A stretch of DNA of 7,692 nucleotides from contig CAMWRK010000098.1 of NCBI GenBank assembly GCA_947176655.1, forward strand, positions 1 through 7,692, read 5' to 3'. Shown here in pieces: positions 1 through 6,630 of this stretch. The position numbers and the translations under genes are program-made. This stretch comes from an uncultured Prevotellaceae bacterium (GTDB taxonomy: Bacteria > Bacteroidota > Bacteroidia > Bacteroidales > Bacteroidaceae). The stretch's first letter is position 1, and each line of letters opens with the position of its first letter. The notes under the pieces are model-generated. The model was not told the DNA's origin and searched no databases. It saw only the letters and a program-made list of their open reading frames with translations.

Positions 1-298
1 ACCTGGTTGCTTGCCACCCCCCCACCTTGCGCCCCTCCTGGTGGGGCGGCGATACTCGTGGGTGTGGGCGCACATCTACAGTGTAGGGCCCCCACACCAC
101 CACGGTGTCTGAACCGACACATCACGATGACATATCCAGAAGACCGTGAGGAGGACATTTCAGAGACCGTAAAATGGCAGACAGCAGACAGGAAATATCA
201 CGACAACGGATGTCGGTTTGACAAGATATATGCTTATCCATACTGATGGACTACTGAGACGCGAAGGTTTGGACCGGGGAGACACAGTTACAGGAAAA
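1..298. other. Stretch without a convincing gene; GC-rich inverted repeats at left edge
   Basis: I find no supportable gene here. The short open frames are proline- or cysteine-rich, overlap one another and resemble no family I know. The first ~110 bases are rich in runs of C and G and hold several inverted repeats: CGCCCC (30-35) with GGGGCG (43-48); an alternative pairing CCCCACC (20-26) with GGTGGGG (40-46); GGTGTGGG (61-68) with CCCACACC (91-98), enclosing CTACA/TGTAG (76-86); and GTGTC (105-109) with GACAC (116-120). A smaller hairpin is CGACA/TGTCG (201-215). The rest, about 121-298, has ordinary composition and shows nothing I can name. It may be intergenic spacer between rpsO and a gene left of the window. 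Confidence 0.5.
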
Positions 299-336
299 GG
301 AAATACGGGTTGTCCATGTGGACAACCCGTATTTCC
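299..336 (-). terminator. Rho-independent-type terminator of rpsO
   Basis: A perfect inverted repeat lies 42 bases beyond the rpsO stop codon. The arms are 17 bases (299-315 and 320-336) around the four-base loop ATGT. Read on the minus strand, the stem is followed directly by TTTTCCTG, a short and interrupted T tract, while the plus strand has no T tract after the hairpin. The polarity therefore fits transcription ending after rpsO. The stem is longer than a usual intrinsic terminator, so a processing or mRNA-stability role is also possible. A smaller 5-bp GCCGG/CCGGC hairpin (349-365) sits between the stop codon and this one. Confidence 0.7.
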
Positions 337-378
337 GTCAGGCTTTCCGCCGGCCAAAAACCGGCTTCATGGCTTGTC

Positions 379-648
379 TTACTTACGCAAACCCAAAGCC
401 TTTACGATGTCACGGTAGCGGTTGATGTCACGCTTCTTCAAATAATTGAGCAGGGCACGACGCTTACCTACAAGACCTGTCAGAGCACGCTCGGTGCTGT
501 GATCCTTACGGTTCTGCTTCATGTGCTCGGTAAGGTTCTTGATGCGGAAAGAGAACAATGCAATCTGGCTCTCTGCGCTACCAGTGTCGGTTGTACCCTT
601 GCCATAGGTGGTGAAGAGCTCGGTTTTCTTTGCTGAATCCAAATACAT
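379..648 (-). CDS. rpsO: 30S ribosomal protein S15
   Basis: This encodes an 89-residue protein, the normal length for bacterial S15. S15 is a primary binder of the 16S rRNA central domain and nucleates assembly of the 30S platform. The family signature is complete: DTGSAESQIALFSFRI (residues 21-36) with the conserved Asp-Thr-Gly-Ser that touches rRNA, LTEHMKQNRKDHSTERAL (39-56) with the conserved His42 and Asp49-His50-Ser51, then GKRRALLNYLKK (61-72) and the terminal LGLRK. The ATG at 646-648 is chosen because MYLDSAKK is the usual N-terminus. There is no Shine-Dalgarno upstream, only an A/T-rich leader, as is normal in Bacteroidota. The gene is monocistronic, divergent from typA, with its own -7 element and a strong terminator hairpin. 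Confidence 0.98.
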   Translation of the reverse strand: MYLDSAKKTELFTTYGKGTTDTGSAESQIALFSFRIKNLTEHMKQNRKDHSTERALTGLVGKRRALLNYLKKRDINRYRDIVKALGLRK

Positions 649-735
649 GGTTTGTGTAAAAGTTTATTTGGTTTGTTACTTGTTTGCCGTGCAGCTTCCA
701 TACGTTCGGGCACTGCCTCCGGTCAAATGCGGGTA

Positions 736-743
736 CAAAGGTA
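736..743 (-). promoter_or_regulatory. rpsO promoter -7 element (TACCTTTG)
   Basis: On the minus strand this reads TACCTTTG, a full match to the Bacteroidota primary-sigma -7 consensus TAnnTTTG. A start about six bases downstream would give an rpsO leader of roughly 80 bases. I see no good TTG at the expected -33 position (around 760-765), so the upstream box is weak or absent. The call rests on the -7 match, on its place upstream of a highly expressed ribosomal gene, and on the coding-free spacer around it. Confidence 0.65.
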
Positions 744-826
744 AGAAAAATAACGCATTATAGTGGCGAAAACACAAGTTTTTTTGGCCTGCATATAGCA
801 TTTTACGTGTTTTAATGCGCGCGCGA

Positions 827-838
827 GTATCCGGATAC
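827..838. promoter_or_regulatory. 12-bp perfect palindrome overlapping typA -33 region
   Basis: GTATCCGGATAC is a perfect palindrome ending 11 bases before the typA -7 element. With a start near position 863 it spans about -36 to -25, where the -33 TTG box would be expected and is not seen. This geometry fits an operator for a dimeric regulator, but no regulator is encoded nearby and a chance palindrome cannot be excluded. An alternating GCGCGCGCG run (817-825) lies just upstream. Confidence 0.35.
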
Positions 839-849
839 CTAATATTCTG

Positions 850-857
850 TAACTTTG
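850..857 (+). promoter_or_regulatory. typA promoter -7 element (TAACTTTG)
   Basis: TAACTTTG matches the Bacteroidota -7 consensus TAnnTTTG in every fixed position. Transcription would begin near 863, leaving a leader of about 40 bases that is A-rich and lacks a Shine-Dalgarno. The element includes a TTG triplet (855-857) that is in frame with typA. That triplet is therefore part of the promoter and is unlikely to be the start codon, which helps settle the typA start at 903. Confidence 0.75.
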
Positions 858-902
858 TGGCAGGTATTAAAAAAGGATTGTAACAGAGTTAAAGCAAGAA
901 TC

Positions 903-2702
903 ATGCAAAGTATACGTAATATTGCGATTATAGCGCACGTGGACCACGGAAAGACCACGCTGGTGGACAAAATGCTGCTGGCCGGCAACCTTTTCCGCGA
1001 GAATCAGCAGACAGGAGAACTTATGCTGGACAACAACGAACTGGAGAGGGAGAGAGGCATTACCATCCTGTCGAAGAACGTGTCCATAGTGTACAAGGAC
1101 ACGAAAATCAACATCATCGACACCCCGGGCCACTCCGACTTCGGCGGCGAGGTGGAGCGCGTGCTGAACATGGCCGACGGCTGCATACTGCTGGTGGACG
1201 CCTTCGAGGGACCCATGCCGCAGACACGTTTTGTACTGCAGAAGGCTCTGGAAATAGGGCTGAAGCCTTTGGTTGTGGTAAACAAGGTAGACAAGCCGAA
1301 TTGCCGCCCCGAGGAGGTGTATGAAATGGTCTTCGATCTGATGTGCGACCTCAACGCCACGGAGGAGCAGTTGGATTTCCCTGTCATCTACGGCTCGGCC
1401 AAGAACAACTGGATGGGCGAGGACTGGAGCACGCCAACAGGAGACATAACATATCTTCTGGACCAGATACTGGAGCACGTCCCCGCCCCGAAGCAACTGG
1501 AGGGCACTCCGCAGATGCTTGTGACCAGCCTGGACTATTCCAACTACACGGGACGCATAGCCGTAGGACGCGTGCACCGCGGCACCCTGCGTGAGGGGAT
1601 GAACATAACCGTTGCACACCGCGACGGGACAAAGGAGAGGACAAGGATAAAGGAGGTGCACACGTTCAGCGGCATGGGACGCAAGAAAGCGACCGAGGCC
1701 GGTAGCGGAGACATCTGCGCCCTGGTGGGACTGGAGCACTTCGAAATAGGCGACACCATCTGCGACTACGAGAATCCGGAGCCGCTGCCCAGCATCACCA
1801 TAGACGAACCCACCATGTCCATGCTGTTCACCATCAACGACTCGCCTTTCTTCGGCAAGGAGGGCAAGTACTGCACCAGCAGACACATACAGGAGCGTCT
1901 GGACAAGGAACTGGAGAAGAATCTGGCTCTGCGCGTGACCACTGTGGAGGGATACACCGACCGCTGGATAGTGAGCGGCAGAGGTGTGCTGCACCTGTCC
2001 GTTCTGGTGGAGACAATGCGCCGTGAGGGATACGAACTGCAGGTAGGCCAGCCGCAGGTGATATACAAGGAGATTGACGGCGTGCGCTGCGAACCCATAG
2101 AGGAACTGACAATAAACGTGCCGGAGGAGTTCAGCAGCAAGATGATAGACATGGTAACGCGGCGCAAGGGCGAGATGACCGGAATGGAGAGCCAAGGCGA
2201 ACGCGTAAACATAGAGTTCAACGTTCCGTCGCGCGGCATCATCGGCCTGCGCACCAATGTGCTCACCGCCTCGCAAGGCGAGGCCATAATGGCACACCGC
2301 TTCAAGGAATACCAACCCTTCAAGGGCGAGATAAACCGCCGCACCAACGGCTCCCTGATAGCCTTGGAAAGCGGCAATGCCTATGCCTATGCCATAGACC
2401 ACCTGCAGGATCGTGGCAAATTCTTCATAGAACCTCAGGATCAGGTGTATGCCGGCCAGGTCATCGGTGAACACGTGCACGACATAGACCTTGTCATAAA
2501 CGTATGCAAGGCAAAGCAGCTGACCAATGTGCGCGCCAGCGGAACCGACGAGAAGGCACGCATAATCCCAGCTACGATATTCTCCCTCGAAGAAGCTCTG
2601 GAGTATATCAAGGAAGATGAATATGTGGAGGTTACACCCCACTCCATGCGCATGCGCAAGGTGATACTGGATCATCTGGAAAGAAAACGTGCGGCACGGT
2701 AA
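903..2702 (+). CDS. typA: Ribosome-associated translational GTPase TypA/BipA
   Basis: This 599-residue protein has the usual TypA length of about 600. TypA/BipA is an EF-G-like GTPase that binds the 70S ribosome and affects 50S assembly and stress or low-temperature growth. All G motifs are present: P-loop AHVDHGKTT (11-19), switch I RGIT (51-54), DTPGH (73-77), NKVD (127-130) and the GSAK segment (164-167). Beta-barrel domain II follows (about 200-290), then the EF-G III- and V-like domains (about 303-475, including SGRGVLHLSVL and VPSRGIIGLRTN) and the BipA-specific C-terminal domain (about 480-599). ATG 903 is chosen because MQSIRNIAIIAHVDHGKTT matches the family start. The in-frame TTG at 855 falls in the -7 element. 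The gene is divergent from rpsO. No terminator is visible in the 54 bases before the next gene, so read-through is likely. Confidence 0.98.
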   Translation: MQSIRNIAIIAHVDHGKTTLVDKMLLAGNLFRENQQTGELMLDNNELERERGITILSKNVSIVYKDTKINIIDTPGHSDFGGEVERVLNMADGCILLVDAFEGPMPQTRFVLQKALEIGLKPLVVVNKVDKPNCRPEEVYEMVFDLMCDLNATEEQLDFPVIYGSAKNNWMGEDWSTPTGDITYLLDQILEHVPAPKQLEGTPQMLVTSLDYSNYTGRIAVGRVHRGTLREGMNITVAHRDGTKERTRIKEVHTFSGMGRKKATEAGSGDICALVGLEHFEIGDTICDYENPEPLPSITIDEPTMSMLFTINDSPFFGKEGKYCTSRHIQERLDKELEKNLALRVTTVEGYTDRWIVSGRGVLHLSVLVETMRREGYELQVGQPQVIYKEIDGVRCEPIEELTINVPEEFSSKMIDMVTRRKGEMTGMESQGERVNIEFNVPSRGIIGLRTNVLTASQGEAIMAHRFKEYQPFKGEINRRTNGSLIALESGNAYAYAIDHLQDRGKFFIEPQDQVYAGQVIGEHVHDIDLVINVCKAKQLTNVRASGTDEKARIIPATIFSLEEALEYIKEDEYVEVTPHSMRMRKVILDHLERKRAAR

Positions 2703-2756
2703 CGGCCATACCCGACGGCATCCGGCTGAACAACAAGAAAGAACAGAATACACATC

Positions 2757-5315
2757 ATGAAGATGAAAGATTGCAGAAAATACCTCGTGGAAGTGGCCGT
2801 GGTGGCATTCTTCGCCGTCATCAGTGTGGCATACTTCCTTGAGCCTGTCACCAGCGGCAAGATACTCTCCGGACACGACCATTCAGGAGCCACCGGCAGC
2901 GGCGTGGAAATGAACGAGTATCGCGAGAAGCACAACGGCGAACGGACCAGATGGACCAACACACTCTTCTCCGGCATGCCCACATACCAGATGGCTCCCT
3001 CGTATGACAGCACGGACTATCTGGCAACATTGAAACAGTTCTACAGCCTGTATCTGCCCACGGTGGCATCGTATGTCTTCATCATGCTGCTCGGGTTCTA
3101 CATCATGCTACGCTGCTTCGACTTCAAGGTGTGGATGGCGGCTTTGGGCGCGGTGCTCTGGGCGTTTTCCAGCTACTACTTCATCATCATAGCCGCAGGA
3201 CATATATGGAAGCTCTACACTCTGGCCTTCATTCCACCCACGATAGGTGGCATGGCTCTTTGCTACAGAGGCAGGTACGGATGGGGGCTCGTGGTCTCCG
3301 GACTGTTCATGGCATTGCAGATAGTTTCCAACCATGTGCAGATGACCTACTATTTCCTGCTGCCCATCTTCGCGCTCTCGCTCGGATGGCTACTGTCCGA
3401 CCTGAGCCGTGAGGGCATGATGCGCTGGTTCAGAGGCAGTGCGGCCTTTGCCGCAGGGTGTGTCCTTGGCGTGGCCATCAACATTTCCAACCTGTACCAC
3501 ACTTGGGAGTACAGCAAAGAAAGCATGCGCGGCAAGAGCGAACTGAGCGAAAAAACCAAGGATCCGACCGACCAGACATCGAGTGGTCTGGAGCGTAGCT
3601 ACATCACCGCCTGGAGCTACGGCATAGGCGAGACATGGACATTGCTGGTGCCCAACACCAAGGGCGGGGCAAGCATGCCTCTTACAGCCAACAGTACGGC
3701 AATGGCCAAAGCCGACAGCCGTTACATGCCCGTGTACCAGCAGCTGGGACAATATTGGGGCGAACAGCCGGGAACCAGCGGGCCGGTATATGTCGGTGCC
3801 TTTGTCTGCATGTTGTTCGTGCTTTGCCTACTCATAGTCCGCGATCCGATATGCTGGTCGCTTCTGCTTGCCACCATGCTGTCCGTGGCGTTGGCCTGGG
3901 GCAAGAACTTCATGGGTCTGACAGACTTTTTCCTGGACTACGTGCCCATGTACGACAAGTTCCGCACCGTGGCCTCCATTCTTGTCATAGCGGAGTTCAC
4001 CATGCCGTTAATGGCTCTTATGGCCTTGAAGAAATTTGTTGAGAAACCTTCATGTGTGCGCGTGCGCATACCTTTTATTAATAGGACGGTAAATGCCATC
4101 TGGCTCTGTTTCGGCATTGTCGGCGGTCTGTGTCTGCTCTTCTGGCTCGTACCGGACGTGTTCTTCGGCAGCTATATCTCCGCCAACGAGGAGAGCGGCA
4201 TCCGTTCGCTGGCGGCCAACGGATATGTCGACCAGACATTTGTTGACGGGCTATTGGCAAACCTTGCCGAAATGCGTCGTGCCATGTTCACAGCCGATGC
4301 CCTGCGCTCGCTCTGGGTGGTGGCGGCAGGAACGCTCTGCATGACTCTGCACTACTATGGCAAGTTGAAGGCTGTGCCCATGACCCTGCTGATACTGCTG
4401 ATATGCCTGGCCGACATGTGGTCGGTAAACAAACGTTACCTGAACGACGGAATGTTCTCCTATCCCCGTTCCGTGGAGAAGACTTTCGCACGCAGCCATG
4501 CGGACGATATCATACTGCTGGATCCGGAATTGTATTTCCGCACGCTGGACATGACATCAAGCACCTTCAACAGCAACGACGCATCGTACTGGCATAAAAG
4601 CATAGGCGGCTATCATGCTGCAAAACTGCGCCGCTATCAGGAAGTGATAGAAGCGCATCTGGCTCCGGAAATGGGACGTCTGAGAGACGAGGTAATCAGA
4701 ACCGGAGGCGAACTCGGCAACAGCCCGGCAGACAGCCTGTTCCCAGTACTGAACATGCTCAATATGAAATATGTCATCATGCCGGCCACGGACAGAAGCA
4801 AGATTGCCGTACACAATCCCCATGCCATGGGCAATGCGTGGTTCGTGTCCGAAATACACCGCGTAGACAATGCCGATGCCGAACTGGCCGCACTGGCTAC
4901 GGAAGACTTGCGCCGCGTGGCCATAGTAGACAAGAAATTCTGCGGGATTCTCGGTAACGTGGATGCCGAAGCCGACTCTTGCGGCACCGATGTGAAACTG
5001 ACAGGCTACGAGGCCAACACCCTGCGTTACGAGGTAAATTCTCCCCGTGGCGGCGTAGTGGTCTTATCCGACATATACTATCCTGGGTGGACGGCCACGG
5101 TATCCGGTCAGGAGGTTCCTGTGGCGCGCGCCGACTATATACTGCGCGCCATACGTGTGCCCGCCGGCAAGCACGAGGTTGTCATGACATTCGACCCGCA
5201 GACCGTACACACTACAGAGGCCATAGCATACGCAACACTGGCTCTGCTCGGCCTGATAACAATAGGAAAGATACTAACACTAATAATACACAGAAACAGA
5301 AAATGCCAGAAGTAG
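2757..5315 (+). CDS. YfhO-family polytopic membrane protein (GT-C-like)
   Basis: This is an 852-residue membrane protein. The N-terminal helix (9-28) precedes a loop with GHDHSGA (39-45) and GERTRWTNTLFSGMPTYQ (61-78), typical of Bacteroidota YfhO proteins. About a dozen further hydrophobic segments follow, at roughly 103-120, 125-147, 175-192, 196-214, 226-244, 344-382, 405-424, 445-470, 516-534 and 541-556. Next come a soluble region and the family's C-terminal module: YYPGWTATVSGQEV (774-787) and RAIRVPAGKHEVVMTFDP (797-814). A last helix (822-843) has a basic tail. Bacillus YfhO is linked, with the GT2 enzyme CsbB, to teichoic-acid glycosylation through a lipid-linked sugar. By analogy this may be a polyprenyl-phosphate-sugar-dependent glycosyltransferase, but substrate and role in Bacteroidota are not established. 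A second ATG lies at 2763. The 3' end overlaps the next gene by 13 bases. Confidence 0.9.
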   Translation: MKMKDCRKYLVEVAVVAFFAVISVAYFLEPVTSGKILSGHDHSGATGSGVEMNEYREKHNGERTRWTNTLFSGMPTYQMAPSYDSTDYLATLKQFYSLYLPTVASYVFIMLLGFYIMLRCFDFKVWMAALGAVLWAFSSYYFIIIAAGHIWKLYTLAFIPPTIGGMALCYRGRYGWGLVVSGLFMALQIVSNHVQMTYYFLLPIFALSLGWLLSDLSREGMMRWFRGSAAFAAGCVLGVAINISNLYHTWEYSKESMRGKSELSEKTKDPTDQTSSGLERSYITAWSYGIGETWTLLVPNTKGGASMPLTANSTAMAKADSRYMPVYQQLGQYWGEQPGTSGPVYVGAFVCMLFVLCLLIVRDPICWSLLLATMLSVALAWGKNFMGLTDFFLDYVPMYDKFRTVASILVIAEFTMPLMALMALKKFVEKPSCVRVRIPFINRTVNAIWLCFGIVGGLCLLFWLVPDVFFGSYISANEESGIRSLAANGYVDQTFVDGLLANLAEMRRAMFTADALRSLWVVAAGTLCMTLHYYGKLKAVPMTLLILLICLADMWSVNKRYLNDGMFSYPRSVEKTFARSHADDIILLDPELYFRTLDMTSSTFNSNDASYWHKSIGGYHAAKLRRYQEVIEAHLAPEMGRLRDEVIRTGGELGNSPADSLFPVLNMLNMKYVIMPATDRSKIAVHNPHAMGNAWFVSEIHRVDNADAELAALATEDLRRVAIVDKKFCGILGNVDAEADSCGTDVKLTGYEANTLRYEVNSPRGGVVVLSDIYYPGWTATVSGQEVPVARADYILRAIRVPAGKHEVVMTFDPQTVHTTEAIAYATLALLGLITIGKILTLIIHRNRKCQK

Positions 5316-6178
5316 ATCCTGCCTCGCCCGTGCCTCCGTCGGACAAGGCGACACAAAGCGGCTCCACGGACGAGGGCTTCAGTCCCAAGTTCACCATTGT
5401 CACAGTCACGTACAATGCCGAACATACCTTGGAGCGTACCCTCAAGAGCATATCAGGCCAGAGCTACCCGAACATAGAGCACATCATCGTGGACGGGCTG
5501 AGCAGCGATGCCACGCTCACACTGATACAGGAATATGTCGAAGACAACTCGGTATGCACCCATCCGCATGAGATATCCTTGATACGCGAACCCGACAAGG
5601 GACTGTACGATGCCATGAACAAGGCCATCGACAATGCCGGCGGCGACTATCTCGTCTTTCTTAATTCAGGAGACAAGTTTCACAGCCCCGATACTATAGA
5701 AGCCGTGGTCAGGGACGCAGCACCGATTTACGGACATAACAACGACCCGAACCGATGGCCAGCTGTGCTGTACGGCGAGACCGACCTCGTGGACAACGAC
5801 GGGCATTTCCTTCGCCACCGCCGTCTGCAAAGCCCCGAAAAATTGCACTGGCACAAATTCATTGACGGTATGCTGGTATGTCATCAGAGTTTCTATGTGC
5901 GCACCGACCTGGCCCGCAAACACCACTACGACCTGCATTACCGTTTCAGTGCCGATTATGACTGGGCCATCCGCATCATGAAGGATGCCGATGCGGGTGC
6001 CCTTGCCCTGCACAACACCCGCCTCATCCTGACTGACTACCTGTCCGAGGGCATGACTACCAGAAACCATCGCCGTTCCCTCTTGGAACGCCTCCGCATA
6101 ATGTGCCGTCACTACGGCTGCCTGGCAGCATTGCGTCAGCACTTGTGGTTCGTGCTGCGGCTCTCAATCCTGCGTTGA
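5303..6178 (+). CDS. Family 2 glycosyltransferase (WfgS/WcaE-like)
   Basis: This is a 291-residue, apparently soluble GT-A enzyme that should transfer a sugar from a nucleotide donor to a growing glycan. Motifs run in order: TIVTVTYNAE (31-40) for nucleotide binding, IIVDGLSSDATL (61-72), EPDKGLYDAMNKA (96-108), FLNSGD (119-124) in the place of the metal-binding DxD, CHQSFYVR (193-200) and FSADYDWAIR (215-224). The EPDKGLYDAMNKA and NSGD pair is typical of the WfgS/WcaE-like group used in surface polysaccharides. Residues 1-28 form a Pro/Ser-rich extension before the fold. ATG 5303 is the only start close to the domain. A start at 4979 would add about 108 arginine-rich residues read out of frame through yfhO. 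The overlap with yfhO suggests translational coupling. It lacks the C-terminal membrane helices of CsbB-type enzymes. Donor and acceptor are unknown. Confidence 0.93.
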   Translation: MPEVDPASPVPPSDKATQSGSTDEGFSPKFTIVTVTYNAEHTLERTLKSISGQSYPNIEHIIVDGLSSDATLTLIQEYVEDNSVCTHPHEISLIREPDKGLYDAMNKAIDNAGGDYLVFLNSGDKFHSPDTIEAVVRDAAPIYGHNNDPNRWPAVLYGETDLVDNDGHFLRHRRLQSPEKLHWHKFIDGMLVCHQSFYVRTDLARKHHYDLHYRFSADYDWAIRIMKDADAGALALHNTRLILTDYLSEGMTTRNHRRSLLERLRIMCRHYGCLAALRQHLWFVLRLSILR

Positions 6179-6219
6179 AAAACATCTGTCTGGAATATTT
6201 ACGGCAATTGCCTGTAGTG

Positions 6220-6630
6220 CTACTTCCTGTGGATGACTCTGTCCATAATGAGCAGACAGATGCCGGCGCACAAGGCTCCGAAGCAATTGGCCCATACATC
6301 CATCCAGTCGCCGTTGCGGCTTGTAGTAAGATAGGCTTGCGCCAGTTCCATGATGCTGCCATAAAGCGAGGCAAACAGAACAAAGGCGATGATGCGGCAC
6401 GCAGATGCCATTCTGCACGCCGTACACTCCGCCCCCTTCCGAGACACCGTGTCGGCAATAATGGATTCAATACCCAGAATCATGGTGAGGAAACCGTACA
6501 TAATACAATGTGCCCATTTGTCAGCAAAACTGATGTCCACTTGCGGAAACTCCTGTGCCGGCATAAGGCTCAGCACAGTGATAAGAATAAGGGTAAGCAG
6601 TCCGAAGACATGTTCTTTAATGTAATCCAT
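6220..6630 (-). CDS. VanZ-like family membrane protein
   Basis: This is a 136-residue protein with four predicted membrane helices, about 7-23, 41-58, 79-97 and 112-130. The VanZ-like signatures are DKWAHCIMYGFL (37-48) and SLYGSIMELAQ (88-98), followed by TSRNGDWMDVWANCFGA (103-119). These carry the conserved Glu95, Gln98, Arg105, Asp108, Asp111 and Asn115. The family is named after VanZ of the vancomycin/teicoplanin resistance cluster, but most chromosomal relatives have no proven role, so resistance should not be assumed. The loop between helices 2 and 3 carries a Cys-x2-Cys-x5-Cys cluster (69, 72, 78). The ATG at 6628-6630 lies inside the end of the upstream glycosyltransferase gene, a 14-base overlap that implies one mRNA and coupled translation. 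It converges on the GT2 gene with 41 bases between stop codons. Confidence 0.93.
   Translation of the reverse strand: MDYIKEHVFGLLTLILITVLSLMPAQEFPQVDISFADKWAHCIMYGFLTMILGIESIIADTVSRKGAECTACRMASACRIIAFVLFASLYGSIMELAQAYLTTSRNGDWMDVWANCFGALCAGICLLIMDRVIHRK

Noticed and set aside
7..246. 79-codon plus-strand frame at the left edge as a gene
   Set aside because: The product is Pro/Cys-rich low-complexity sequence from a GC-rich inverted-repeat region, with no domain and no promoter or ribosome-binding signal.
310..636. Plus-strand frame opposite rpsO
   Set aside because: It lies almost wholly antisense to the complete S15 gene and begins inside the terminator hairpin.
867..2882. Very long open frame (671 codons) on the minus strand, antisense to typA
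   Set aside because: Its translation is rich in His, Tyr, Val and Leu repeats with no recognisable domain. It mirrors the strong codon bias of typA, which on the plus strand is an unmistakable complete GTPase.
4979..5302. N-terminal extension of the GT2 gene by 108 residues
   Set aside because: The added residues are arginine-rich, resemble no family and overlap the conserved C-terminal YfhO module in another frame. ATG 5303 sits just before the GT2 fold.
6203..6212. Palindrome GGCAATTGCC between the convergent GT2 and vanZ genes as a bidirectional terminator
   Set aside because: The arms are only five bases with no loop of their own, extension is blocked by mismatches, and neither strand has a good T tract directly after it. 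Only a weak A/T-rich stretch follows on the minus strand.
6220..6630. VanZ-like gene as a glycopeptide-resistance determinant
   Set aside because: No vanHAX, vanR/S or other resistance gene is present, and VanZ-like proteins are common chromosomal proteins of unknown function. The glycosyltransferase context suggests an ordinary envelope gene.
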